Assembly: GCA_000181795.3 (NCBI GenBank)
Contig: CM012954.1
Coordinates: 15,361,203-15,425,202 of the forward strand
Direction: 5' to 3'
DNA length: 64,000 bases
Source: Trichinella spiralis
Taxonomy: Eukaryota > Nematoda > Enoplea > Trichinellida > Trichinellidae
Shown here: one piece after another, positions 1 to 12,775 of the stretch
How positions within the stretch are numbered: the stretch's first letter is position 1
How the letters are laid out: each line of letters starts with the position of its first letter
Notes under the pieces: generated by a model
Seen by the model: the letters and a program-made list of their open reading frames with translations, nothing else
Told to the model about the DNA's origin: nothing
Database searches by the model: none
Made by a program: the position numbers and the translations under genes

Positions 1-15
1 GCATCAAGCAATTGT

Positions 16-809
16 TTAGAACGTGGGGAGATAAATAGGCAAATTTTTTGTTATACTCATTTTTCCACGAATGGAGCAATCGTCAATTTTTTTTCCAATA
101 TCCACAAAAACGCCCGTAAAAGTATTAAAAGCAATCATAGCTAAACTACCCTGTCTCGCAACTGAAACAGCGGCGGCGTCGAAATCGAACAACAAAATCC
201 GCACCATCTCTATTAAAGCAGCCTCTGGAATTCGACTCGGAACTGCCAACAGAAACTGAAATTCAAAGTTGTCAAATTGGAATTTTAATTTTAAATAAAT
301 AAAAAATGACTTCACCTGATATTCGACCGCTTTTATAGACAATTTTTCAATAATCCATTCGAAAATCCGCTTCACAGCATCAATGTTCACTGCACTGCTT
401 CGAAAATCGCTGGACCAACTCCAAGCGTATTGCAAATTGCAATTGTTATTCAATGCAGCCTTGACAATAGCATCTTCACCGACCAATTCTAAACAACAGA
501 ACAATTTTCCAATTGACATATTATTATTATTATTATTTGTTTGTTTGTTTGTTTGCAACCATTGCAAGCAACATGATGCAATGGTGATAATATAAGTGAA
601 AATCAAATCAAATCATAATTTACTCTCTTTGCAATTGGAGACAACAGATGGAAAAAATAAATGCGGATACGAATAAGATGCCCTTTCAACCAATCCAGCC
701 CTAGTTGAACACGTACCAATTTCAATAACGCACACTTTCTACAATGGAAGAAATATTGAAATTATCAAGAGTTGCTTATGAAAATGAATAAGCAAACAAA
801 AAGCAACAT
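16..809 (-). CDS. Divergent actin-related protein, N-terminal part, runs off left edge
   Basis: Exons read on the minus strand are 809-798, 738-624, 488-316 and 255 to about 16, with codon phase matching at each join. The first exon would give only the residues MLLF. The next exon gives an actin-type first strand (KVCVIEIGTCSTRAG, like VVIDNGSGFTKAG of actins), then FPSVV, then LVGEDAI (the VGDEA position of actins). The third exon corresponds to the actin segment around NWDDMEKIW. The fourth contains FTGVFVDIG, which matches the second phosphate-binding strand (TGIVMDSG). The C-terminal half lies outside the window; donors near 50-70 could end the last exon. Actin-related proteins act in dynactin or in chromatin-remodelling complexes. 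The sequence is too divergent for me to choose between Arp8-, Arp10- or another type. The proposed start codon lies inside the last exon of the upstream PH gene, in another frame, which is odd. Confidence 0.6.
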
Positions 810-3559
810 TTTCGTCACGACTTCCAAACTGTGGCGGAGTGGGTTGCAAAAATTCACGACGGCACATATTCGACGGCAGCTGAGCGTGAGCTCGCAACGC
901 TTCGTACCAGCGATCCAGTGCAAATTGTCTGCATCTAAAATATGCAAATGAGTAGCTACAATTATGTTTTTTTAAGAAAAAAACCATGCACACAGTTCAC
1001 ACCTCAGAGTCAACAACGTCGCGTTATTTTCAATAATGATCAAAAGCTTCTCGTCATCTCTCGTTATTAGAGAACCGGCAATTGTAATCTGACCAACCGG
1101 GGTGCTGGATATTTCTGCAGTCTGAAGTGAAAATTGCTTTGTGCAAACAGTGCTGTGAAAAATCGCAACAAAAAAAACAGCAAAACGAACCTTGTACCAG
1201 AGTAACAAACCGTGCTCTGTTCGCATGTAGCGTCGTTGCCAGGCGTGGTCAGGGGCGTGGTCGGGCCGCATACCCAACGGCAAATGGTCCAAATAGCCGA
1301 CCATGTTCGACTGAGCTTTGTGGTTCAGTTTCGACTCCAGATCCGGACATCGGATTTGGTAAAGCCGACGCAACAACTGCGTCGGGTCCCATTTGGTTTT
1401 CAAACTGAATCGTCTGGCGGAAGTGGAGCCGCTGTTGCCCATCGACCAATTGGACAGACTCAAGTTGCACCCAACCTCAGTTTCAATGTCGCTTTGCAAA
1501 CCAACAACCGACCGAGCAACAGTGGGGCGGTGGTGGTCAACAGAGGGCGACCGAATCTCGTTGGACTCGACGTTGTCCAATCGTTGATCGATTTGCGTGC
1601 ATTGGACCGGAGGCGAGGTGCAAGCCGTGCAGCCAGAAGATACTGCCTGTGTGGGAAGCACATTCTCCAGAACAGATCCATACAAGTCAGTGGGGGAATT
1701 CAAATACGATGACGACCCCTCATCCGACTGGGTCACGTCCTGAAGCGTTGAATGCAATTTGCTGTTGTCACTCAGAAAGCCGCCCTTTTCGGGGAAAATG
1801 CTTTCCGCTCTCGAATCCACTGAACTGCTTGCATTTGCAATCCGATTTGCCCAACGTGCATCAGGATTGATTTGACCAGAAATCTCAAATAGAAACAAAG
1901 CATTAATCAAGGATGCGTTAATTTGAAAATTATACACATATATATGTATATATATATATATATATATATGTATATGTTCAGAGCTTAAGAAACATTGCCA
2001 ATCCATAGCTTCCGAGCAGAAGCAATTTCACCAAATGCAGGTCATAGGAAACATGTTCTCAAATTCAAAAGGCAACACCCTCATTGTTGGGAAAAAAGAA
2101 TATTTCATGAACAACAAACAACAACTAGAAGAAGAAAATCAACGATAATCATCCGATGAACAACAGAAAATTGGGAACGTTTTGCAAAATAGAAGAAGAA
2201 GAACAGTGCATTGAAAATTGTTCAAACAATCGACAATACAAGCTATAGCAGAATTTAATTGAATTTTAATTTATCAAATAAATAAATAAATAAATAATGC
2301 AGTCTGTCCGTGTTCAGTTTATAACTTCAAATTCTGAATTTGAAAAGCAAAAATAAAAAGACTGATTCACTTTTATGACAACAATTTGCATTTGTACTAA
2401 ATAAAATTTTGCTAACAACAACAACAACAACAACAACGCAATTCAGTTGAAAAGCATTAAATTTTGGGGATGTTTTCAAAATGAAAAATTTCTGCTGTAT
2501 AATTTTTGCATAATTGAAATGTCGAATGAACAACACACTTGATACAAATAACTTATTATTACTACAAATCAAGTAAAATTTGAAATTGAAAATTGAATTT
2601 AAATTTCTACTAAAAAACAATTCATTTCAATATGAAAAAATTAATTAATTCAATCATACAATGGACAAGTGTAAACTTCACGTGCTAGGTGATAGTAGAA
2701 ATATTTTTCTTTTTGACATAAAGCTTACCAAAGCAAAATTATTACATCTCAAGTTCGCTTATCTAACTTTTTAAATAATCTGTTCATTTGAAAAAAGAAA
2801 AGCCAACTAATCATTTCTACATTTCATCAGATGTTTAGAAGTATATAAATAAAAATGAAATCAATTTATGAAATGCTAAATTAACTATAATCTGAATGTT
2901 CAATCACAATCGATCGAATATTTGTTGCTTTGTATGACAATTCAATGGAACAATTATTATTTAATACTGCTTTTCAAAAATTACAAAAGAAAAAAAAACA
3001 ATTTGACCCTGATAGCAAGGCAGTGTAGAGATGAATGAATTCAAATGATAAGCAACAATACTGTACATGCCCAGAAATATTACAATATACATTTTTTTTC
3101 TTGGTTAACATGGTTAAAAAACTAGCCCAACATGATAAGCAAGTGGGTTTTCAGATTGTTATATTTTTAAAATACTTGGATTTCTAAAATGTCGACCTTC
3201 AAAGATCAAAAAGAAATGCTTCTGCAGATAAAATAGTGAATTATTCAAAAATAACAACTCACTAGTTCAACTGGCAATGAAAAATATATGAAAATTACCC
3301 AAATTATTTCTATATTTATCAAGTTGTGTCATTTTGATATTCAATCAAATAAATAAGAGATTTAATAAAATTAAAAAAATATACAGTCAGCACTTACCAT
3401 CAGGTTGCGCAGATGCGCTTCACGTAACTCCCGCCAAATTGACTTTTCACTCGAAGTTCCTTTTTGCCAATCTTCACTTTTCATACCATGTTCGAAAAAA
3501 TCAAAATTTTCAGGAGTACCATAAGAATTGAAAAAGTATCCATTTTTTTCAGACGACAT
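739..3559 (-). CDS. PH-domain protein
   Basis: Exons read as 3559-3398, 1883-1191, 1121-1003 and 934-739; phases agree, giving about 390 residues, though further exons in the 1.5 kb first intron are possible. The start is the ATG at 3559, just after a good acceptor near 3571, so a 5' UTR exon or trans-splice site lies upstream. Residues 1-54 are charged (SIWRELREAHLRNLM). A Ser/Thr-rich, probably disordered stretch follows. A pleckstrin-homology domain occupies roughly residues 245-345: it opens with MVGYLDHLPLG, has AWQRRYMRTEHGLLLWYK as the second and third strands, and closes with the helix LDRWYEALRAHAQ carrying the invariant Trp. PH domains bind phosphoinositides or proteins at membranes. 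I do not recognise the subfamily. The frame stops at 741-739, close to the start of the actin-related gene on the same strand. Confidence 0.6.
1930..1976 (+). repeat. (TA)n microsatellite in PH gene intron 1
   Basis: A run of AT dinucleotides interrupted by single G or C bases, in the first intron of the PH-domain gene, some 50 bases upstream of its second exon. Confidence 0.9.
2413..2438 (+). repeat. (AAC)n microsatellite
   Basis: Eight AAC units in the PH gene first intron. Confidence 0.9.
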
Positions 3560-6500
3560 TTCCGTAAAATCCTTAAATAAGAAAATTAAGAAGTTAATAA
3601 TTTGAACAATTAGCCTCGAAAAAAAATATATATTATTGCATATTATTGGATGAACCTTATTATTTCATGAAATGATCATTTTAACCGTTTAAAATGAACA
3701 ATGCATTTTTCAAGCTACTAAATAAGAAAAATTCAAAATTTAAAGCAAGAACAAAATATTTAAGGTTGAACATTGACAAATCTGTCTACAGTTTGATTGC
3801 TGGCACCAAACAAATCACATACATACAAAGAGGAACAACTTATTTCATATCGGGTTGTCACAATCGTAAAACGAAGATAATAAGCTCAACAAAATAAATG
3901 TATAAACATCACTGTGGTTAAAACTTTACTAGCAAATAAAAGGCAAATATATTATTCAGTAACACTTATCATGCCCACGAATGACTAGCTTAGCAAACAA
4001 AGCCAGAGCTCAAGAACAAGAATTCAATTTTCTCCCGTCCGCAAAGTAAATCTGCTCGCTTTTCGTGGGTAAATAAAACGTCTGGGGAAAAGCGCCGCGC
4101 TCCACGACAGTCACCAGTGCGTGGATTCACAAAAAAAGCGGATTATTAATCGAATTTAAATCTACTCTACAATACTGAAAGAAGTATTTGATATGCGGAA
4201 TGCCAACTGCCAACGCTCAGTACAATAAAATGCACAACAGATTGACAAAAGCTGAGAAGAAAGAAGAAAAACGAAGATATCAACAACAATACCTGATTAA
4301 CGGAATACTGTATTTGATGCAACAATATCAGTTTTTGATTTCGGAAAACTGACCGACCGGCAGTTTAAAAAATACAAACTGATTGGATTTTTCAAAGAAG
4401 AACAAAATTTATTCCAATTTTACTTGTTGTTTTAAAGTGGCCTTTAAACTTTGCTCTGAAACATTTCACATTAAAAGTGTCACTTTCACACTGGAAACGT
4501 ACAAGTTTAAACTGAAACAAACGTCACTTGTTCAACTATTGAATCGAACTGATATGAAACATAACTATGGAAAATTTATCTTTGCTGAAAATACAAATGT
4601 GAATATTTAAATTGGAAAAAAATTTAAAAAAAACTACCAACTTTGACAAGTGGAAAATGTTCAAATACACCATTCAAAAAGAGACAATTGAAATGAATGG
4701 GAAAGAAGTTTCCCATTCAGATGATTGAGCAAAAAAATTTTGCAATAAAAAAAGGTTTTTAGCATCATTTCAAATGTGATTGATTGTTGTTCGTAAAGTG
4801 AAATCATGATACACTTATTTGGTTACTGTAAAAAAATATTTGCATAATAGCAATTGAAAAAAAAGAAGATTAAAAATTTCCGTGTGAACTTTGAATGCGT
4901 GGAATTTTGACAAAAGAAGAAGAAGAAGAAGAAGCAATTAATCACTTGCAAATGAAGAGTAATAGCATTGGAGTTGAAAGCTGCTCAAGTACCTCTCGCC
5001 ACTACCACCAGCGGCGCATCAATGACCCTAATCGGAGTGTAATTGATTTGTGTAAAGTTTGTCATGATGCTCAACAGTGAATACTGGTTGTTGGCAAAGA
5101 GTGCACACTTGTCATATTATAGTGTCCATTAGTCGAAGGTCGAATAGACGGCAAAGCTAATTTGTTCACCTTTGTGTCATTTTCAGTCAAAGAATGGAAA
5201 ATATGAAAAATTTATAGCAAATTTTAATATTTCTATGAAAACAATTTGAATTTCGACGATGAAAAATTGACAAGTGACAAATGGAAACTTTACACAACTG
5301 TTGTTCGATCATAAAATGATGACAAAGAAAAGTGAAGAAGAGAAAAAGTGTTCCCCATAGCCACAATAACAAAAAAACATTGTCTATAGAATAAGAAAAA
5401 GAAGAAGCAGAAAAATATTGAATGGGGCGTGGACAATAATTGAACGCGTAAATTGAATCGACAACGCTTGCCAAAAATATTCGGCCTCTTCTATTCAAGA
5501 GATGACACTGATACACGCCTCTGCTTCATTTTCCGAACGGTTAACTTTGCAAAAGGGAAAAACTACCGTGACGCCGCCTACAGCTTTTCAACGGCATCAT
5601 TGATGCTTGTACAAAATGTCGAACTAATAAGCAAATCCAAACTGCCAACTATTTCCAACCACGAGACCAAGAAATACATACAATAAAGAAAATTTATCTT
5701 GTCATTGTGGAATAATTTTTGACAACAACAACACAATACATGAAAATGCAAGTCGAAATTCTTACAGAAAAATAATCAAATCGAACTTGTGAGACAAAAA
5801 TTAATTAGCGGCTTATTTTCTCGTCACAAGCAGAGGTGGGAGAAATTTTTTTCCCATATCCCAACGTGGTTGTAAAATTTCCTGAGCTGAAAGTGTTGAA
5901 AAATCTCCATGTCGATTCCAGCCCCCTCAACACGAACGGATTATACAGTTGAAATATAATTTGTACATGAACATCTCTATTTTTTAATTATCAATATTAA
6001 CAACTGGTAGTAATTTTTGGCTCTGATCAAAGAGAGAAAAAATGCACAACTGTCGTCATTGTCACAAAATTGTCTTCGAAAATGGATTCACACAAGCCAG
6101 TTTGAAATCTAACTAATTAGCCAGCTAATTGAAGCCACAAAAATTTAATTTTTTTTCTTTATTGATTAAAAATAATAATAATAACAGAAAATAAAGGACA
6201 TTACCTTTTCAATTGAGAAATTTAAGCTTACAAATCGACAGTCTGTAAATAAATGTTGGCGGTCGAATGTCCAGTCGACAGAAGAACGTACAAATCGACG
6301 ACCTGCATGCACGTTTCCACTGTTGATCCTGAACGTAAATTGGCTTTTGCTGTACTGTAGCTCTCCACCTTTACGACCGTAGCTCCAGCACAGTCGGCTG
6401 CAGCCAGTGCAAACACTTTAAAAGCGAACTGTGGTGGCGCCTCGAGCGCTAAACAAACCACGTCTCAAAGTACCTCAAGCAGCCAAACGAATCGAATGAT

Positions 6501-7886
6501 TACTTTTATTGATCAACAGTGACAAAAATAAATTCATGCAAATTTCATTTTCTTTTTCCATCTTCCTCTGCAAAATTACAATGTTGTAACATTTGTACAA
6601 ATGTGCAAAAAAAACGATATTATTGTACTAAAGATGGCAAATAACGACTCTTTTGAAACAACTTACAACAGAACTGATTAAAAAATAACATTAGAAAAAA
6701 AAATATATATTTAAATTGTTCAATTATAACTTTACTTGCTCAAAAAGCTTGACAATTGAATACCAAATCACCTCCAAAATGGTTATTCGTTGAACCTGTT
6801 TCGCTGTTAAATGACACATACACACATACACATTCACTATTTCCAATCATGTGCTGTACTGTCAACTTCAAATTTAATTAAAAAATTATGCTATAACCAT
6901 TTAACTTCTGAATATTTACACACTAAATTAAACCTGTTTTTATAAATTGAAAAACATGAATTGAAAATTTACAAATTTATTCCATTTTTTTGGCAAATTC
7001 ATTTCAAAAAATTTGCAACACATTTCATCGTACACATTAAAAATATTCCATTTTCTTCATCATGGTAAATTTTTTTCAATTATTAATCTGAAATTGTACA
7101 ATTTATCCAACTAGAGCAGGTTGTATAAATAATAAATTCTTTCGAAATATTTTCGCATTAACATTTGAACCTGACAATCTGTAACATGGTACAGCATTTC
7201 AAGTACTACATTTATTTTACAATTTAATTAATGGTGATAAAGCTGACTTTAATTGAAATTTCAATTATATACTTAATTTTTCATGGAATCAAAAACTAAA
7301 ACTTACATCTACTACCAAATTTCACATTCAAAACGTAATGGATGCAATTTCATTTGCAACGCGCTGCGATGCTAATTCGTTTCAGGGACGACGTTAGGTT
7401 AATAATTAAAATTGAATTTCTACTAAACTACTCTATATTATACAATAATTGAACTAAGAACAAAATTTACTGCACCAATGAAATAACGCAAACCCTTCGG
7501 GAAATATCTACTTAGTGTGTAGTAAATTAGATTACCTCAATTTAAGGATAAGCAAATAAAAGTAACAGTTCAAGCAGAATATATCTAATTCAAAAATTCT
7601 GCCCTTCAATGTTCATCTATCCTGTTTCTGCATCGAATACCTTTCATCAGAAAAGCTATTAGCTATTGAACAGTATATAACCCAAACTAACAGAAATCAC
7701 TTTTACATCGCATTTCAACAAAATTTTAATTAACAACTATATACTCAAACATTGAAAGAGATCCTTTCTGCTTGAAAAACAAAAATTCAAGCTATTAGAG
7801 TAAACAGAACATCTATCACACATCAATACATGACATGGAAGCAAAAACAAATGCATCACAAACGTACTACAATTTTCACAAAACAA
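3560..7886. other. Intergenic spacer, 4.3 kb, no confident gene
   Basis: Mostly AT-rich unique sequence. A GC-richer block at about 4060-4140 lies roughly 500 bases upstream of the PH gene and may be its promoter. A perfect 11 bp stem with a 4-base loop sits at 4694-4719. Small open frames occur at 4895-5080 (plus; starts with a run of Glu codons), 5453-5686 (plus, 77 codons) and 6228-6461 (minus, 77 codons, Ala/Val-rich). None shows a family signature, so none is called as a gene. Confidence 0.4.
4694..4719. repeat. Short perfect inverted repeat
   Basis: The arm TGAATGGGAAA at 4694-4704 is exactly reverse-complementary to TTTCCCATTCA at 4709-4719, with the loop GAAG. It would form an 11 bp hairpin. 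Its function is unknown. Confidence 0.7.
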
Positions 7887-9139
7887 TCAACGCTCTTTCT
7901 TCGATTCATCAGTTACACCAATTTCGGTATTCCTAAAATTATCGCTTTCATCACAACATTTTTCAAATGCTTCACTTTCTTGATTTTTGACTGCGGCAGG
8001 ATTTTTCGAATTTTGCATTTTCAAGTAATCAGTTGAAAAAGATTCAAATTGAGCCAGAGCTTTTTCTAAATCTTTTAAAACCAGCATTTCTTCATTGTCT
8101 GAACAATATTCATCATTGCAATTTTCTTCTGAATTCAAAACATGCCTGGTAGCCGTAGCTGTCAGTTTTTCCAAATTTTGCAGAGTATCCTAAAAATAAA
8201 TTATATAATACTTTTACAATAGCCTCAAATATGTACTTGAGCCAACACTTGAATATCTTCCTTCAACTCGGTTTTCGTATCACCATTGGCTTCCAAACAT
8301 TTCAGTATTGTCTGCATTGTGGTCTCGGTTTCCAACAAACGCTGATGTAAATTTTTCAACTGAGCATCACCTTAAATAAAACACATTTAAATTTACATCA
8401 AAAATGCAACTAATAAGTTCGTGAAAATTTACTTAAATCACGCAATCCAAAAGGAGGAGCACCGTTTCGTTTTCGCCAATTTCTACCACTACGCTCGTTA
8501 ATGCCGTCAGAAGTTCTTAACATCTTAACATTGAAAGCTTTTTCAATGAAGTTTTAAAAATAATATAAGCAAAACAACTTTCGCACTTACTTTACTCAAC
8601 GTGTAAATCAGAAAGGCAATCACTCCAATAGTATAAAATGGTAATAGAGAATACCAAAAACTTTTCTCTCTACCTCGGGCCTGCATGTGGTCGCCCATAT
8701 GAGGAGGCATCGGTCCAGGCTGTGCCTAATAAACAAATAATTATAAAACAATTTCATGCAGCTATAAATTAACTGCAATAAGGCATATTCATATAAATGA
8801 AGCAAACTGAGAATGAAAAAAAAATGAATACTCGAAAATCAGATTTATCACGGCCTCGGTGTATGTGCGGAAATTTCCCGCGCTCATTCGGTGGTGGAAT
8901 ACTATCTAAATATTAATTAAATAATTCCAATTTGAATCAATTTGAAAATCAAACACCATAACTGTGAACTTACCTACCTTCGATGGAGGTTTGCTCCAGC
9001 CTAGCATATAACAAATAGTGGGATGCACTACCTTTGGGTAAACAATCGCAAAACATCCAACAACAACAGCAATTGCAAGCACTGCTTTCTGCGGAGGTGT
9101 TAAAGAAAACAAAGTCTTCCTCGGCTCGTCTGTTCCCAT
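7887..9139 (-). CDS. ric-3: RIC-3-like acetylcholine-receptor chaperone
   Basis: Six exons: 9139-8974, 8905-8832, 8725-8591, 8523-8433, 8370-8237 and 8189-7887, all in phase; about 230 residues. RIC-3 proteins sit in the ER membrane and help fold and assemble nicotinic acetylcholine receptors. The layout seen is typical. A first membrane helix (VLAIAVVVGCFAIVYPKVV) covers about residues 17-37. A Pro-rich linker (DSIPPPNER, then PGPMPPHMG) follows. A second helix (FYTIGVIAFLIYTL) lies near residues 108-123. A basic segment and a coiled coil (LKNLHQRLLETETTMQTIL) come next, then an acidic tail. The start is the ATG at 9139, a short distance after a 5' UTR acceptor near 9172. The first exon uses the second of two overlapping donors: only that one keeps the Pro-rich frame open. 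The identification rests on this helix-linker-helix-coiled-coil order and local similarity to invertebrate RIC-3. Confidence 0.8.
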
Positions 9140-11486
9140 GGTCAATTCAAGACTGGCAAAACCCACACCTGAAAAACAAAGTAATTGCACAATAAGAACA
9201 ATACAATTCTGAAGTCAGATCAATCAAAACATGTTACGTTAACCGATTAATGCATAACATGCATACACAGAGGAAAATTCAATAGAATCTGACACATAAA
9301 AACACAGTATGAAAGTAAAGAAAAAGCAAGTGCACTTCAATAAGTGACTTACAGTATAATATTTAATGAAACAAATCGCCATACCTTTTATAATACATGT
9401 TTTTGAAAATTTTTAATTAATAATGCTAATATGCTAAAATATAAAAGCAGTTCAATCCTTGTTTTCTTTAAAAAATTCTTTGCGACGTTTATAATTTGTA
9501 ACTTCGTATTTTCTTTATTTTGCTATCGATTTCTTGACGCAAAAATTTTATTTTATTCTGTAATTGATTTAAAGTACTGCTCATTTGTTTCCCTCACATA
9601 CGACTACCTACTACTGGCTTATTATCTATTTTCAGGATTTCATTAGCTAATAATTCACACTGCAATCTTACGTTTCATAGATCGTAAAAATTGACTTTTA
9701 AAGTTACCTTTATAATAATTATAAATTAATATCAGTTGAAAAACATTGTAGCTATCTACTTCTGTCCATTTTCACTGTTCTTAAATTTTATCTTCCTTCT
9801 ACTGAAAGTGATTACGAGAGTTCCTCCTTCGATTGGACAAGGAAGTTTCATTATGCTCACTTAAAATCAAAAGAAATTGCCCCCCCAAAAAGTAAAACTG
9901 ATAGCATTAAATGTATCGTACGTAGATAAAGACCAGTCGCTCCCCAAACCCTCAACAGTTTCCTATTTGAAATGGCTCTTTCAGAAACAGCTACCAATCA
10001 AATAAATAATTTTAAAAACATCGTTTCTCTTAAATAAAACTCAAATGTAAAATTTGTTTATTCAAAAGTAAAATAACAATTGCATTGCATTCTGATGTAT
10101 CCTTCGTTGTTTCAGAAATTTTTCAAGGAACTTTTTATCCAAAATTATTTCATTGGGAATCTGATATCATAAATCAGATATTTATAATAGAACCTGAAAA
10201 CAATGAAATTTCATAAGAATTCAGACACGCTTGATAAGTTTTTTTAAACTTCATTTTAAATTAAATAAACTCATTTAATTTTGCATAATAAAAGCTGACT
10301 TCTGAAACTGCACTACTTAAGCCAAAAGGACTAAAGCAAAATTTTACAGAGATTTCTAAAATGTTCACACCCCGAAAGGTTAGTCCAGAATTAGCAATAA
10401 AATGAAAATTTCATATCATTATCAGAATTAAAAAAACTTAAATATACATTTTTCTGGAAAATATGCAACAATTTGTGCTATGTAGCAAGAGAAAAAATGC
10501 ATTGTACTTTAAATGTTTTTTATATTGCACACAAACAAAACAATAATTTATGCATGTCACAAGTCAAATTACTAATAAAATTTCGTTTACAATAATTTAA
10601 ATAAATAACGATATTATTATAATTATTTAAATGCCACAGCTAAAAAAAGTTAACTTAAAAATACACAAAACTGTGACTGCTTTTCAAATAAACGCCTTCA
10701 TTTTCAGCACTTGATAAAAAGTGAATGAAAAATAAAATAGATATATTACTTTATTATGATGCGATGAACTTTTACGACGCAGTAGAAAGTGATGTATTTT
10801 ACATTAAAAATGGACAAATTGCGCTTCTGTTGCTATTCCATTCTATCATTTTTTGTTAATAAACGCAAATATTTAAGTGGTCATTGAATAAGAATCAGGA
10901 ACTTGAAAATGCAAACAAGAATGCCGTAAGCTAGCATGTTTCACAGTACGCGGAAAACAGTAAACAATTAACAGGTACAAATAAGGAATTTTATTCGCAA
11001 AATATTACAGTAAGACAATTCAACGACAGTAATAATAAAGTACAACAACGTCCAACACCCTAACAATATTGTCATAACAAATAACGAATAACATATAATA
11101 TTAACTAAGGTTCTTTTCGTCTGTACACTGGCAGTGTATGCTGGCGTCGGCAAGAATTCTGACGGGAAATTTTACAGCTTCTTATATACAACTTTTAAAT
11201 AAAACTTCGGTGTTCCTATTATACAATTTAACGTTCGCAAGGCAAAGTTTGTTCATTCATCATCTATTAGAATATTTTGACAAATATACAAAAGAATACC
11301 TTTTCAAAAGGATTATGAAATAAACTAAAATAAAATAAAGCGAACGGCGTTTAAAATATAGCTCATTTGTACACACGAAATTCTTGCAATATATTTTGAG
11401 ATTGCATTCAAAAACATGAGAGAGGCATCAGTCTTTTCCATCTTTATCTATAGGGCAGCAAATGACATCAAAGAGCAGCGACAGAT
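9140..11486. other. Spacer between RIC-3 and NDUFB11
   Basis: AT-rich sequence with no family match. One open stretch at 10968-11153 on the minus strand encodes about 50 residues with a convincing membrane helix (NIICYSLFVMTILLGCWTLL), preceded by an acceptor-like CCCGTCAG. It has no ATG of its own, so it would need an upstream exon. It could be the end of a very small membrane-protein gene; this is only a possibility. Confidence 0.35.
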
Positions 11487-12775
11487 TCAGATGATAATTT
11501 CAAAATCGCCCAACTCTTCATCACTTGGTAGCACAAGCTTCACCTTTTCAGGATTGATCAGATCTTTGCTGATCGGCTCGAGACCGGCTCTTTCACGTCT
11601 TTCCAATTCCAAAACCGCTTCTCGAAAAGCCCACTCTCTCATCAGCGGCCTGTAAAAATTTTAATTTAAATATATATACATATATACAAATATGATAAGC
11701 ATTAACCACTGATAACCTAACTGTATAATTAATAAACAGATATATTTAAATGATCAAACAGTGAAATAGTCAAAATCTTACCAGTCTGGTTTATACCACA
11801 AAACAAACACCAATCCAGGAAATGCAATGCCTATGAGAGCAAAGAAGACAGCATGAGCTCTTTTCCAATCTGTATATTCGTCCGTTGGATGAAAGCCATA
11901 GGCAAGCCATCCACGACGCTACAACACAAGGAATTGTCGTGTACACATGGATATAAAGGCACATTTACAATTACAGATAACCTGCAGGCTGAGATGGTAC
12001 ATTTGCCTGCGATTATCCGGAGCCGCCGTGCCTTCAGAAGGCAGACAGCGTACTGAAATCGCAGCACAAAGCCAGTCTCTTATATAGCAGTCAAATGCCG
12101 GAAGAAGGAACTTGGTAAAGGAAGAAATTTTTTTCAATTTCCATTGGCCAATGGACTTGGCTAATGGCTTGGAAATGGATAGGCACTAACTGGTACGGTG
12201 GGTGAAAGCATTGATCAAACAATGGAAGTAAAGCCGCGTCATAAATTACCTTCCCCAAACTATGGATTGCTATATAGCGCGACCCAGAGAGCCACCAGAG
12301 GGTCGACGATCGCGGAAGTTCTCTTACAAAGCGAAAGATGCTAACTCGTCGGCGACGTCACCGTCACGGTGACAGGCACCGCTTGCGTCAGAAGCGGAAG
12401 GAAGTGAAACTCAAAAAGAATGCAAATTTTTCCTGTTCGTCATCATCCCTTACAAAAATTATCTGTCTTAAGAAATATCTTCCCCGGTAGTAAAAGTTTA
12501 GAATAATTGTTCAACCTCGGGAATAAGAAGAAAATAAACCCAAAAAGTACCATTTTTCCTCCTTGATCGGCTGCCAGAGGACGACGGTAGCCTTCACCAA
12601 AAAGCCAGTCGAATCTGGACTTTCTGTAATAAGGCGACTGCTTTATTTCATCCGGTATATCGTCCTGACTTTTGTACAACACGTTCGCCATGGAGAGATT
12701 TCGAAATTCGTAACCACATGCTCGCCACAATGCTCTCGACCCACTGCCATTCAATTTAGCCAACATCTTATCCAT
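11487..12775 (-). CDS. NDUFB11: NADH dehydrogenase 1 beta subcomplex subunit 11 (NDUFB11/NP15.6)
   Basis: Three exons, 12775-12551, 11918-11782 and 11649-11487, phases agree; about 174 residues (the human protein is 153). It is an accessory subunit of the membrane arm of mitochondrial complex I and anchors in the inner membrane by one helix. Residues 1-75 look like a mitochondrial presequence plus a soluble segment (Arg-rich, few acids at the start). The family signature follows: GFHPTDEYTDWKRAHAVFF, then one membrane helix (FFALIGIAFPGLVFVLWY), then KPDWPLMREWAFREAVLEL, aligned with LPDYRMKEWSRREAERL of the human protein. The C terminus (INPEKVKLVLPSDEE) matches DPSKIQLPEDE. The 630-base first intron is unusual: it contains a GC-rich island (about 12200-12420) with a CTCF-like motif. 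Confidence 0.9.
12200..12420. promoter_or_regulatory. GC-rich island in NDUFB11 intron 1 with CTCF-like motif
   Basis: In otherwise AT-rich DNA this stretch is GC-rich. It carries CCACCAGAGGGTCG at 12292-12305, close to the vertebrate CTCF core CCACCAGGGGGCGC. It also has an imperfect palindrome around GTCACCGTCACGGTGAC near 12357-12373, and a CRE-like GACGTCAC next to it. A regulatory role is inferred from composition and motif similarity only. Confidence 0.35.

Noticed and set aside
1127-1870. Plus-strand open frames opposite the PH gene
   Set aside because: They are shadows of the minus-strand coding exon, which has a recognisable domain, proper splice sites and phase.
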